Shown piece after piece: positions 23,001 to 35,800 of a stretch of DNA of 64,000 nucleotides. This DNA comes from Chondrosia reniformis (taxonomy: Eukaryota; Porifera; Demospongiae; Chondrillida; Chondrillidae), in the NCBI GenBank assembly GCA_947172415.1, contig OX359199.1, positions 3,188,001-3,252,000 of the forward strand, read 5' to 3'. The first letter of the stretch is position 1. Each line of letters starts with the position of its first letter. The position numbers and the translations under genes are program-made. Below the pieces are notes generated by a model that saw only the letters and a list, made by a program, of their open reading frames with translations, had not been told where the DNA came from and ran no database searches.

Positions 23001-26000
23001 CCGACTTAAAAATGGCCGCTGATTTCGAAAATATGGGCTATGAAGTTGTAACCAAGACCGTTTCTAGGATAAAAATGGCCGCCTAATCCGATTAAAGGGT
23101 CCCCGAAGCTCCACGACCTATCCCTGAGTTAAAAATGGCCCCCGATTTCGAAAATTTGGGCTATGAAGCCGTACCCAAGACCGTTTCTAGGATAAAAATG
23201 GCCGCTGAATCTGATTAAAGTGTCCCCGAAGGTTTACGACCTATCGGCGAGATAAAAATGGCCGCCGATTTCGAAAATATGGGCTATGAAGCCGTACCCA
23301 AGTCCATTTCCAGGATAAAAATGGCCGCTGAATCCGATTAAAGGGTCCCCGAAGCTCCACGACCTATCCCCGACTTAAAAAGGGCCGCTGATTTCGAAAA
23401 TATGGGCTATGAAGCCGTGACGAAGACCATTTCTAGGATAAAAATGGCCGACGAATCTGATTATAGGGTCCCTGAAGCTCAATGACCTATCACCGAGATA
23501 AAGTGGCCGCCCATCTCGAAAATATGGGCTATGAAGCGTACCGAAGACCGTTTCTAGGATAAAAATGGCCGCTGAATCCGATTAAAAGGTCCCAGAAGGT
23601 TTACGACCTATCGCCGAAATAAAAATGGCCGCCGATTTCGAAAATATGGGCTATGAAGCTGTACCGAAGTCCATTTCTAGGATAAAAATGGCCACTGAAC
23701 CGGATTAAAGGGTCCCCTAAGCTCTACGACCTATCCCCGACTTAAAAATGGCCGATGATTTCGAAAATATGGACTATGAAGTTGTAACGAAGACCGTTTA
23801 GAGGAGAAAAATTGCCGCCGAATCCAAATTAAGGGTCCCCGAAGCTCTGCGATCTATCCCCGAGTTAAAAATGGCCGCCAAATTCGATTAAAGGGGCCCT
23901 GAAGCTCTATGACCTATCACAAAAATAAAAATGGCCGCCGATTTCGAAAATATGGGCTATGAAGTCGTACCGAAGACCGTTTCGAGGATGAAAATGGCCG
24001 CCGAATCCGATTAAAGGGTCCCCGAAGTTCTATGACCTTTCACCGAGATAAAAATGGCCGCTGATTTCGAAAATATGGGCTATAAAGCGGTACTGAAAAC
24101 CGTTACTAGGATAAAAATGGCCGCCGAATCCGAATAAAGGGTCCCTGAAGCTCTACGAAATCTCACCGAGTAAAAAATGGCCGCCTATTTCGAAAATGTG
24201 GGCTATGAAGGAGTACCGAAGACCGCTTCTAGGATAAAAATGGCCGCCTAATGCAATTAAAGGGTCCCCGAAGCTCTACGACCTATTCCCGAGTTAAAAA
24301 TGGATGCCGATTTCGAAAATATGGGCTATGAAGCCGTATCAAAGACCATTTCTAGGATAAAAATTGCCGCTGAATCCGATTAAAAGGTCCCCGAAGGTCT
24401 ACGACCTATCACCGAGATAAAAATGGCGTCGATTTCGAAAATGTGGGCTATGAAGCCGTAACGAAGACCGTTCCTAGTATAAAAATGGCCGCCTAATCCG
24501 ATTAAAGGGTCCCCAAAGCTCTACGAACTATCCCCGAGCTAAAAATGGCCGACGATTTCCAAAATATGGGCTGTGAAGCCGTAACGAAGACCATTTCTAC
24601 GATAAAAATGGCCGCTGAATGCGATTAAAAGGTCCCCGAAGCTCTACGACCTATAACTGAGTTAAAAATGGCCGTCGATTTGGAAAATGTGGGCTATGAA
24701 GCCGTAACAAAGACCGTTTCTAGAAGAAAAATGGCCGCCGAATCCGATTAAAGGGTCCGCGAAGCTCTACGACCTATCCCCGAGTTAAAAATGACCGCCG
24801 ATTTCGAAAATATGGGCTATGAAGCCGTAACGAAGACCGTTTCTAGGATAAAAATGGCCGCCTAATCCGATTAAAGGGTCCCCGAAGCTCTACGAACTAT
24901 CCACGAGCTAAAAATGGCCGCTGATTTCCAAAATATGGCCTATGAAGCCGTAACGAAGACCGTTTCTAGGATAAAAATGGCCGCCTAATCCGATTAAAGG
25001 CTCCCCGAAGCTCTACGAACTATCCCCGAGCTAAAAATGGCCGCCGATTTCCAAAATATGAGCTATGAAGCCGTAACGAAGACCGTTTCTAGGATAAAAA
25101 TGGCCGCCAAATTTGGTGAAAGGGTCCCCGAAGCTCTACGACCTATCCCCGAGTTAAAAATGGCCGCCGATTTCGGAAATATGGGCTATGAAGCCGTAAC
25201 AAAGACCATTTCTAGGATAAAAATGGCCGCTGAATCCGATTAAAGGGTCCCTGAAGCTCTACGACCTATCACCGAGGTAAAAATAGCCGTAGATATCGAA
25301 AATGTGGGCTATGAAGCCGTAACGAAGAGAGTTTCTAGGATAAAAATGGCCGCCTAATCCGATAAAAGGTCCCCGAAGCTCTACGAATGATCCGAGAGCT
25401 AAAAATGGCCGACGATTTCCAAAATATGGGCTGTGAAGCCGTAACGAAGACCATTTCTAGTGTAAAATGGCCGCTGAATGCGATTAAAAGGTCCCCGAAG
25501 CTCTACGACCTATCACCGAGTTAAAAATGGCCGTCAATATCGAAAATGTGGAGTATGAAGCCGTAACAAAGACCGTTTCTAGACGAAAAATGGCCGCCGA
25601 ATCCGATTATATGGTCCGCGAAGCTCTACGACCTATCCCCGAGTTAAAAATGACCGCCGATTTCGAAAATATGGGCTATGAAGCCGTAACAAAGACCATT
25701 TCTAGGATAAAAATGGCCGCCGAATCCGATTAAAGGGTCCCCGAAGCTCTACGAACGATCCGCGAGCTAAAAATGGCCGCCGATTTCCAAAATATGGGCT
25801 GTGAAGCCATAGCGAAGACCATTTCTAGGGTAAAAAGGGCCGCTGAATGCGATTAAAAGGTCCCCGAAGCTCTACGACCTTTCACCGATATAGAAATGGC
25901 CGCCGATTTCGAAAATATGGGCTATGAAGCCATACCGAAGACAGTTTCGAGGATAAAAATGGCCGCCTAATCCGATTAAAGGGTCCCCGAAGCTCTATGA

Positions 26001-29000
26001 CCTATCCCTGAGTTAAAAATGGCCGCCGATTTCGAAAATATGGGCTATGAAGCCGTAACTAAGACCATTTCTAGGATAAAAATGGCCGCCGAATCCGATT
26101 AAAGGGTCCCCGAAGCTCTACGAACGATCCGCGAGCTAAAAATGGCCGACGATTTCCAAAATATGGGCTGTGAAGCCGTAGCGAAGACCATTTCTAGGGT
26201 AAAAAGGGCCGCTGAATGCGATTAAAGGGTCCCGGAAGCTCTACGACCTATCACCGAGTTAAAAATGGCCGTCGATATCGAAAATGTGGGCTATGAAGCC
26301 GTAACAAAGACCGTTTCTAGGAGAAAAATGGCCGCCGAATCCGATTATATGGTCCGCGAAGCTCTACGACCTATCCCCGAGTTAAAAATGACCGCCGATT
26401 TCGAAAATATGGGCTATGAAGCCGTAACAAAGACCATTTCTAGGATAAAAATGGCCGCCGAATCCGATTAAAGGGTCCCCGAAGCTCTACGAACGATCCG
26501 CGAGCTAAAAATGGCCGCCGATTTCCAAAATATGGGCTGTGAAGCCGTAGCGAAGACCATTTCTAGGGTAAAAAGGGCCGCTGAATGCGATTAAAAGGTC
26601 CCCGAAGCTCTACGACCTTTCACCGACATAGAAATGGCCGCCGATTTCGAAAATATGGGCTATGAAGCCATACCGAAGACAGTTTCGAGGATAAAAATGG
26701 CCGCCTAATCCGATTAAAGGGTCCCCGAAGCTCTATGACCTATCCCTGAGTTAAAAATGGCCGCCGATTTCGAAAATATGGGCTATGAAGCCGTAACTAA
26801 GACGGTTTCTAGGATAAAAATGGCCGCTGAATCCGATTAAAGGGTCCCCGAAGCTCTACGACCTATCACTGATATAAAAATAGCCGTCGATTTCTAAAAT
26901 ATGGGCTATGAAGCCGTAACGAAGACCGTTTCTAGGATAAAAATGGCCGCCTAAACCGATTAAAGGGTCCCCGAAGCTCTACGAACTATCCATGAGCTAA
27001 AAATGGCCGCCGATTTTCAAAATATGGGCTATGAAACCGTAACGAAGACCGTTTCTAGGATAAAAATGGCCGCCTAATCCGATTAAAGGCTCCCCGAAGC
27101 TCTACGAACTATCCCCGAGCTAAAAATGGCCGCCGATTTCCAAAATATGAGCTATGAAGCCGTAACGAAGACCGTTTCTAGGATAAAAATGGCCGCCAAA
27201 TTTGGTTAAAGGGTCCCCGAAGCTCTACGACCTATCCCCGAGTTAAAAATAGCCGCCGATTTCGAAAATATGGGCTATGTATGAAGCCGTAACAAAGACC
27301 ATTTCTAGGATAAAAATGGCCGCTGAATCCGATTAAATGCTCCCCGAAGCTCCACGACCTATCAATGAGATATAAATGGCCGCCGATTTCGAAATATGGG
27401 CTATGAAGCCATACCAAAGACAGTTTCTAGGATAAAATGGCCGCCTAATCCGATTAAAGGGTCCCCGAAGCTCTACGACCTATCCCTGAGTTAAAAATGG
27501 CCGCCGATTTCGAAAATATGGGCTATGAAGCCGTAACGAAAACCGTTTCTAGGATAAAAATGGCCACTGAATCCGATTAAAGGGTCCCCGAAGCTCCATG
27601 ACCTTTCACCGACATAGAAATGGCCGCAGATTTCGAAAATATGGGCTATGAAGCCATACCGAAGACAGTTTCTAGGATAAAAATGGCCGCCTAATCCGAT
27701 TAAAGGGTCCCCGAAGCTCTATGACCTATCCCTGAGTTAAAAATGGCCGCCGATTTCGAAAATATGGGCTATGAAGCCGTAACGAAGACGGTTTCTAGGA
27801 TAAAAATGGCCGCTGAATCCGATTAAAGGGTCCCCGAAGCTCTACGACCTATCACCGATATAAAAATAGCCGTCGATTTCCAAAATATGGGCTATGAAGC
27901 CGTAACGAAGACCGTTTCTAGGATAAAAATGGCCGCCTAAACCGATTAAAGGGTCCCCGAAGCTCTACGAACTATCCATGAGCTAAAAATGGCCGCCGAT
28001 TTTCAAAATATGGGCTATGAAACCGTAACGAAGACCGTTTCTAGGATAAAAATGGCCGCCTAATCCGATTAAAGGGTCCGCGAAGCTCTACGAACTATCC
28101 ATGAGCTAAAAATGGCCGACGATTTCCAAAATATGGGCTGTGAAGCCGTAACGAAGACCATTTCTAGGATAAAATTGGCCGCTGAATGCGATTAAAATAT
28201 CCCCGAAGCTCTACGACCTATCACCGAGTTAAAAATGGCCGTCGATTTCGAAAATGTGGGCTATGAAGCCGTAACAAGGACCGTTTCTAGGAGAAAAATG
28301 GCCGCCGAATCCGATTTAATGGTCCGCGAAGCTCTACGACCTATCCCCGAGTTAAAAATGACCGCCGATTTCGAAAATATGGGCTATGAAGCCGTAACCA
28401 AGACCATTTCTAGGATAAAAATGGCCGCAGAATCCGATTAAAGGGTGCGCGAAGCTCTACGAACTATCCCCGAGCTAAAAATGGCCGATGATTTCCAAAA
28501 TATGGGCTGTGAAGCCGTAACGAAGACCATTTCTAGGATAAAAATGGCCGCCTAATCCGATTAAAATGTCCCCAAAGCTCTATGACCTATCCCCGAGTTA
28601 AAAATGGCCGCCGATTTCGAAAATATGGGCTATGAAGCCATAACTAAGACGGTTTCTAGGATAAAAATGGCCGCTGAATCCGATTAAAGGGTCCCCGAAG
28701 CTCTACGACCTATCACTGATATAAAAATATCCACCGATTTCGAAAATATGGGCTATGAAGCCGTAACGAAGACCGTTTCTAGGATAAAAATGGCCGCCTA
28801 AACCGATTAAAGGGTCCCCGAAGCTCTACGAACTATCCATGAGCTAAAAATGGCCGCCGATTTTCAAAATATGGGCTATGAAACCGTAACGAAGACCGTT
28901 TCTAGGATAAAAATGGCCGCCTAATCCGATTAAAGGCTCCCCGAAGCTCTACGAACTATCCCCGAGCTAAAAATGGCCGCCGATTTCCAAAATATGAGCT

Positions 29001-30956
29001 ATGAAGCCGTAACGAAGACCGTTTCTAGGATAAAAATGGCCGCCAAATTTGGTTAAAGGGTCCCCGAAGCTCTACGACCTATCCCCGAGTTAAAAATAGC
29101 CGCCGATTTCGAAAATATGGGCTATGAAGCCGTAACAAAGACCATTTCTAGGATAAAAATGGCCGCTGAATCCGATTAAATGCTCCCCGAAGCTCCACGA
29201 CCTATCAACGAGATATAAATGGCCGCCGATTTCGAAATATGGGCTATGAAGCCATACCAAAGACAGTTTCTAGGATAAAATGGCCGCCTAATCCGATTAA
29301 AGGGTCCCCGAAGCTCTACGACCTATCCCTGAGTTAAAAATGGCCGCCGATTTCGAAAATATGGGCTATGAAGCCGTAACGAAGACCGTTTCTAGGATAA
29401 AAATGGCCACTGAATCCGATTAAAGGGTCCCCGAAGCTCCATGACCTTTCACCGACATAGAAATGGCCGCAGATTTCGAAAATATGGGCTATGAAGCCGT
29501 ACCGAAGACAGTTTCTAGGATAAAAATGGCCGCCTAATCCGATTAAAGGGTCCCCGAAGCTCTATGACCTATCCCTGAGTTAAAAATGGCCGCCGATTTC
29601 GAAAATATGGGCTATGAAGCCGTAACGAAGACGGTTTCTAGGATAAAAATGGCCGCTGAATCCGATTAAAGGGTCCCCGAAGCTCTACGACCTATCACCG
29701 ATATAAAAATAGCCGTCGATTTCGAAAATATGGGCTATGAAGCCGTAACGAAGACCGTTTCTAGGATAAAAATGGCCGCCTAAACCGATTAAAGGGTCCC
29801 CGAAGCTCTACGAACTATCCATGAGCTAAAAATGGCCGCCGATTTTCAAAATATGGGCTATGAAACCGTAACGAAGACCGTTTCTAGAATAAAAATGGCC
29901 GCATAAACCGATTAAAGGCTCCCTGAAGCTCTACGAACTATCCCCGAGCTAAAAATGGCCGCCGATTTCCAAAATATGAGCTATGAAGCCGTAACGAAGA
30001 CCGTTTCTAGGATAAAAATGGCCGCCAAATTTGGTTAAAGGGTCCCCGAAGCTCTACGACCTATCCCCGAGTTAAAAATGGCCGCCGATTTCGAAAATAT
30101 GGGCTATGAAGCCGTAACAAAGACCATTTCTAGGATAAAAATGGCCGCTGAATCCGATTAAAGGGTCCCCGAAGTTCTACGACCTATCACCGAGATAAAA
30201 ATAGCCGTAGATATCGAAAATATGGGCTATGAAGCCGTAACAAAGAGCGTTTCTAGGATAAAAATGGCCGCCTAATCCGATTAAAGGGTCCGCGAAGCTC
30301 TACGAACTATCCATGAGCTAAAAATGGCCGACGATTTCCAAAATATGGGCTGTGAAGCCGTAACGAAGACCATTTCTAGGATAAAATTGGCCGCTGAATG
30401 CGATTAAAATATCCCCGAAGCTCTACGACCTATCACCGAGTTAAAAATGGCCGTCGATTTCGAAAATGTGGGCTATGAAGCCGTAACAAGGACCGTTTCT
30501 AGGAGAAAAATGGCCGCCGAATCCGATTTAATGGTCCGCGAAGCTCTACGACCTATCCCCGAGTTAAAAATGACCGCCGATTTCGAAAATATGGGCTATG
30601 AAGCCGTAACCAAGACCATTTCTAGGATAAAAATGGCCGCAGAATCCGATTAAAGGGTGCGCGAAGCTCTACGAACTATCCCCGAGCTAAAAATGGCCGA
30701 CGATTTCCAAAATATGGACTGTGAAGCCGTAACGAAGACCATTTCTAGGATAAAAATGGCCGCTGAATGCGATTAAAATGTCCTCGAAGCTCTACGACCT
30801 ATCACCGAGTTAAAAATGGCCGTCGATTTCGAAAATGTGGGCTATGAAGCCATAACAAAGACCGTTTCTAGGAGAAAAATGACCGCTGAATCCGATTAAA
30901 TGGTCCGCGAAGCTCTACGACCTATCACCGAGATAAAAATATCCACCGATTTCGAA
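17077..30956 (+). repeat. 123-bp satellite array, left arm (about 109 units)
   Basis: Tandem array of a 123-bp unit (41 codons). Landmarks in order: CCGATTAAAGGGTCCCCGAA, GCTCTACGACCTATC, AAAAATGGCCGCCGATTTCG, ATATGGGCTATGAAGCCGTA, GACCGTTTCTAGGATAAAAA. Each unit has two copies of TAAAAATGGCCGC. In one frame the unit reads through 40 codons and stops at TAA in GATTAA; where that TAA is mutated, chance frames of 68 codons appear. Indels break the register in many units, so coding is not supported. Edge units near 17100-17250 are diverged (CCAATGGTAAAAATGG). Higher-order duplications are present at about 738, 984, 1845, 2212 and 3191 bp. It is interrupted by an insertion at 18574-19050. Confidence 0.97.
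18568..19056. mobile_element. Nonautonomous CAG...CTG inverted-repeat element inside the satellite
   Basis: A 477-bp insert (18574-19050) with terminal inverted repeats CAGACCTGCCAAG and its complement. The satellite bases CCGAAG are duplicated on both sides (18568-18573, 19051-19056). Subterminal regions repeat GCGTGAGA/TCTCACGC in both orientations. CAG...CTG ends suggest a hAT-like MITE, but the duplication is 6-7 bp instead of the usual 8. There is no transposase frame. It gives a clean view of a transposition into a single satellite unit. Confidence 0.8.
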
Positions 30957-32833
30957 AAAAGGCCGTTTTTGCCCTCATAGGCCGGAAAGGCCGTTAAGAC
31001 CCTCTGCCAGAAATGGCCGTTGAGGGCCAAAACGGCCTTTTTGGTAATGAGTCCCTTAACGGATTTACTGGCTAGTGGGAGTCAAAATATTATTTTTCAA
31101 GAAACGCCGATTTTGACCTCACAGGCCAATCAGGACGTTAAGGTCTTCATTTCCACAAAGGCCGTTTTGGACCCTGACGGCACTTTTGGCGATGTGGGTC
31201 TTAACGGCCTTACTGGCCTGTGAATGCAAAAACGGCGTTTTTTGAAAAATGCCATTTTGACTCCCGCTGGCCATTAAGGCCGTTAAGGGCTTCATATCCA
31301 AAAAGACTATTTTGGACCTCATCGACCCTTTTGGCTTTGAGGGTCTTAACGGCTTTACTGGCCAGTGAGGCCAAAAAGGGCGTTTTTTGAAAAATGTCAT
31401 TTTGTATACCGCCGGCAAGTAAGGCCGTTAAGGGCTTCATTTCCAAAATGGCCGGTATGGTCGCCATAGGCCGTTTTGACGATGAGGGTCTTAACGGCCT
31501 TACTGGCCTGTGATGGCAAAAACGGCGTTTTTTGAAAAAAGCCATTTTGTCTCCAGCAGCGCAGTAAGGCCGTTAAGGGCTTCATTTCCAAAATGGCCGT
31601 TTTGGACCCCATCGGACCTTTTGACGATCAGAGTCTTAACGGCCTTACTGGCCTGTGATGGCATAAACGGCGTTTTTTGAAAAAAGCCATTTTGACTCCT
31701 GCCGCCCAGTAAGGCCGTTAAGGGCTTCATTTTAAAAATGGCCCTTTTAGACTCAATCGACCCTTTTGGCAATGAGGGTCTTAACGGCCTTTCTGGCCTG
31801 TGAGCGCAAAACGGCGTTTTTTGAAAAATGCCATTTTTACTCCCGCCGGCCAGTGAGGCCGTTAAGGGTTCATTTCAAAAATGGCCCTTTTGTACCCCAT
31901 CGGCCCTTTTGGCGATAAGGCTCTTAACGGTCTGATTGGCCTGTGAGGGCAAAAACGGCGTTTTTTGAAAAATGCCATTTTGACTCCCGCCGGCCAGTGA
32001 GGACGTTAAGGTCTTCATTTCCACAAAGGTTGTTTTGGACCCCGACGGCACTTTTGGCGATGAGGGTCTTAACGGCTTTACTGGCCTGTGAGGCCAAAAA
32101 GGGCGTTTTTTGAAAAATGTCATTTTGTATACCGCCGCAAAGTAAGGCCGTTAAGGGCTTCATTTCCAAAATGGCCGGTGTGGACCCAATCGGCCGTTTT
32201 GACGATGAGGGTCTTAACGGCCTTACTGGCCTGTGATGGCAAAAACGGCGTTTTTTGAAAAAGCTATTTTGACTCCAGCCTCCCAGTTAGGCCGTTAAGG
32301 GCTTCATTTCAAAAATGGCACTTTTGGACTCAATCGACCCTTTTGGCAATGAGGGTCTTAACGGCCTTTCCGGACTGTGAGGGCAAAAACGGCGTTTTAG
32401 AAAAATGCCATTTTGACTCCCGCCGGCCAGTGAGGCCGTTAAGGGCTTCATTTCAAAAATAGCCCTTTTCTACCCCATCGGCCCTTTTGGCGATAAGGCT
32501 CTTAACGGCCTAACTGGCCTGTGAAGGAAAAAAAGGGGTTTTTTGAAAAATGCCATTTTGACTCCCGCCGGCCAGTAAGGCCGTTAAGGGCTTCATTTCC
32601 AAAATGGCCGTTTTGGACCTCATCGGCCCTTTTGGCGATAAGGCTCTTAACGGCCTTACTGGCCTGTGAGGGCAAAAAAGGCTTTTTTGAAATTTGCCAT
32701 TTAGACTCTCCCCAGACAGGGAGGCCGTTAAGGGTCTCATTTTCGAAAAGGCCGTTTTGGACTTCAGCGCCCTTTTTGGCGATGATGGTTTTAATGGCCT
32801 TACTGGCCGGTGAGGGCAAAAAGGTGTATTGTT
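30957..32833. repeat. 145-bp hairpin-rich satellite at the centre of the inverted structure
   Basis: About 13 units with a measured period of 145 bp (AAGGCCGTTA at 31276, 31421, 31566, 31711). Every unit contains the inverted pair AAGGCCGTTAAG and CTTAACGGCCTT about 57 bases apart, plus ACTGGCC/GGCCAGT and a small CGGCG-centred palindrome flanked by A and T runs. Units from about 31130 to 32833 run in one orientation; the first stretch (30957 to about 31125) runs in the other. Because 145 is not a multiple of three, overlapping frames of 60-120 codons shift from unit to unit, and they are chance products. The unit shares AAAATGGCCG with the 123-bp satellite. Confidence 0.93.
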
Positions 32834-35800
32834 TAAAATCGGAGATAATTTTTAACTCTGGGAAAGGTCGGAGAGCTTCGTGGACCCTTTAATCGGATTC
32901 GGCAGCCACTTTTATCCTAGAAAAGGTCTTTGTTACAACTTCATAGTCCATATTTTCGAAATCGGCGGCCATTTTAACTCAGGGATAGGTCGTAGAGTTT
33001 CGGGGACCCTTTAATCGGTTTCGGCGGCCATTTTTATCCTTAAAATGGTCTTCGTTTCGGCTTCATAGCTCATATTTTCGAAATCGGCGGCCATTTTTAA
33101 CTCGGGGATAGGTCATAGAGCTTCGGGGACCCTTTAATCGGATTCGACGGCCATTTTTATCTCAGAAACTGTTTTCGGTACAGCTTCATAGCCCATATTT
33201 TCGAAATCGGCGGCCATTTTTAACTCGGGATAGGTCGTAGAGCTTCGGGGACCCTTTAATCGGATTCGGCGGCCATTTTAATCCTAGAAATGGTCTTCGT
33301 TACGGCTTCATAGACCATATTTTCGAAATCGGCGGCCATTTTTAACTTGGGGATAGGTCGTAGAGCTTCGGGGACCCTTTAATCGGATTCGGCGGCCATT
33401 TTTTTCCTAGAAACTATCTTCAGTACGGCTTCACAGCCCATATTTTCAAAATCGGCGGCCATTTTTAACTCGGGATAGGTCGTAGAGCTTCGGGGACCCT
33501 TTAATCGGATTAGGCGGCCATTTTTATCCTAGAAACGGTCTTTGTTACAACTTCATAGCACATATTTTCGAAATCGGCGGCCATTTTTAACTCAGGAATA
33601 GGTCGTAGAGCTTCGGGGACCCTTTAATTGGATTCGGGGGCAAGTTTTTTCCTAGAAATGATCTTCGTAACGGTTTCATAGCCCATATTTTCGAAATCGG
33701 CGGCCATTTTTAACTCGGTGATACGTCGTAGAAATTCGGGGACACTTTATTCAGATTCGGCGGCCATTTTTATCCTAGAGACTGTCTTCGGGACGGCTTC
33801 ATATCCCATATTTTCGAAATCAGTGGACATTTTTATCTCGGTGATAGGTTGTAGAGCGTCAGGGATCCTTAATTCTGATTCGGCGGCCATTTTATCTTAG
33901 AAATGTTCTTCGTAACCGTTTCATAGCCCAGATTTTCGAAATCGACGGCCATTTTAACTCGGGGATAGGTCGTAGAGCTTCGGGGACCCTTTAAACGGAT
34001 TCGGCGGCCATTTTTATCCTAGAAACGGTCTTTGTTACAACTTCGTAGACCATATTTTCGAAATCGGCAGCCATTTTTAACTCGGGGATAGGTCGTAGAG
34101 TTTCGGGGACCCTTTAATCGGATTCGGCGGGCATTCTTATCCCACAAAGGTCTTCGGTAAGCCTTCACAGCCCATATTTTCGAAATCGGCGACCATTTTT
34201 ATCTCAAGGATAGGTCGTAGACCTTCGGGGACCCTTTATTCAGATTCGGCAGCCATTTTTATCCTAGAAACTGTCTTCGGTACGGCTTCATAGCCCATAT
34301 TTTCGACATCGGTGGACATTTTTATCTCGGTGATAGGTCGTGGATCTTCGGGGACCCTTTAATCGGATTCGGTGGCCATTTTTATCCTAGAAATGGTCTT
34401 CGTTACGGCTTCATAGTCCATATTTTCGAAATCGGCGGCCATTTTTAACTCGGGGATAGGTCGTAGAGCTTCGGGGACCCTTTATCGGATTCGGCGACAA
34501 TTTTTATCCTAGAAACTATCTTCGGTACGGCTTCATAGCCCATATTTTCAAAATCGGTGGCCATTTTTAACTCGGGATAGGTCGTAGAGCTTCGGGGACC
34601 CTTTAATCGAATTAGGCGGCCATTTTATCCTAGAAACGGTCTTTGTTACAACTTCATAGCCAATATTTTTGAAATCGAGGGCCATTTTTAAATCAGGGAT
34701 AGGTCGTAGAGCTTCGGGGACCTTTTAATCAAATTCGGCGGCCATTTTTATCCTAGAAACGACCTTCATTACGGTTTCATAGCCCATATTTTCGAAATTG
34801 GCGGCCATTTTTAACTCGGCAATAGGTCGAAGACCTTCGGGGATCAGTTCTTCGGATTCGTCGGCCATTTTTTTCCTAGAAACTGTCTTCGGTACGGCTT
34901 CATAGCCCATATTTTCAAAATCGGTGGCCATTTTTGACTCGGTGATAGGTCGTAGAGCTTTGGGGACCCATTATTCGGATTCTGCGGCCAATTTTAACCT
35001 AGATACGGTCTTCGGTACGGCTTCATAGCCCATATTTTCAAAATGGGCGGTAATTTTTATCCTGGAAATAGTCATCGGTACGGCTTCATAGCCCATATTT
35101 TCAAAATCAGTGGCCATTTTTGCCTTGGCGATAGGTCGTAGAGCTTCGGGGACCCTTTATTCAGATTTGGCGTCAATTTTTATCCTAGAAAAGGTCTACG
35201 GTACGGCGTCATAGCCCATTTTTTCGAAATCGGTGGCCATTTTTAACTCGGTGATAGGTCGAAGAGCTTTAGGGACCCTTTATTCGGATTCGGCGGCCAT
35301 TTTTATCCTGGAAACGTCTTCAGTACGGCTTCATAGCCCACATTTTCAAAATTGGCGGCAATTTTTAACTCGGTCATAGGTCGTAGAGCTTCGGGGACCC
35401 TTTATTCGAATTCGGCGGCCATTTTTATCCTGGAAATGGTCTTAGGTACGACTTCATAGCCCATATTTTCAAAATCGGAGGCCATTTCTAACTCGATGAT
35501 AGGTCGTAGAGATTCGGGGACCCTTCATTCGGATTCGGCGGCCATTTATATCCTGGAAACGTCTTCGGTACTGCTTCATAGCCCATATTTTCAAAATAGG
35601 CGGCAATTTTTAACTCGGTGATAGGTCGTAGAGCTTCGGGGACGATTTATTCGGATTCGGCAGCCATTTTTATCCTACAAAAGGTCTTCGGTATGGCATC
35701 ATAGCCCATATTTTCGAAATCGGCGACCAATTTTAACTCGGTGATAGATCGTAGAGCTTCGGGGACCCTTTATTCGGATTCTGCGTCCATTTTTATCCTT

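Noticed and set aside
21773..30653. 68-codon open frames starting with a methionine-rich repeat
   Set aside because: They are two neighbouring 123-bp units in which one TAA is mutated. Other units have indels and the same sequence, and there is no sign of a gene around them.
31020..32892. Many overlapping frames of 60-123 codons on both strands
   Set aside because: The 145-bp period shifts the frame from unit to unit, giving overlapping repetitive translations in several frames. They are by-products of the satellite.
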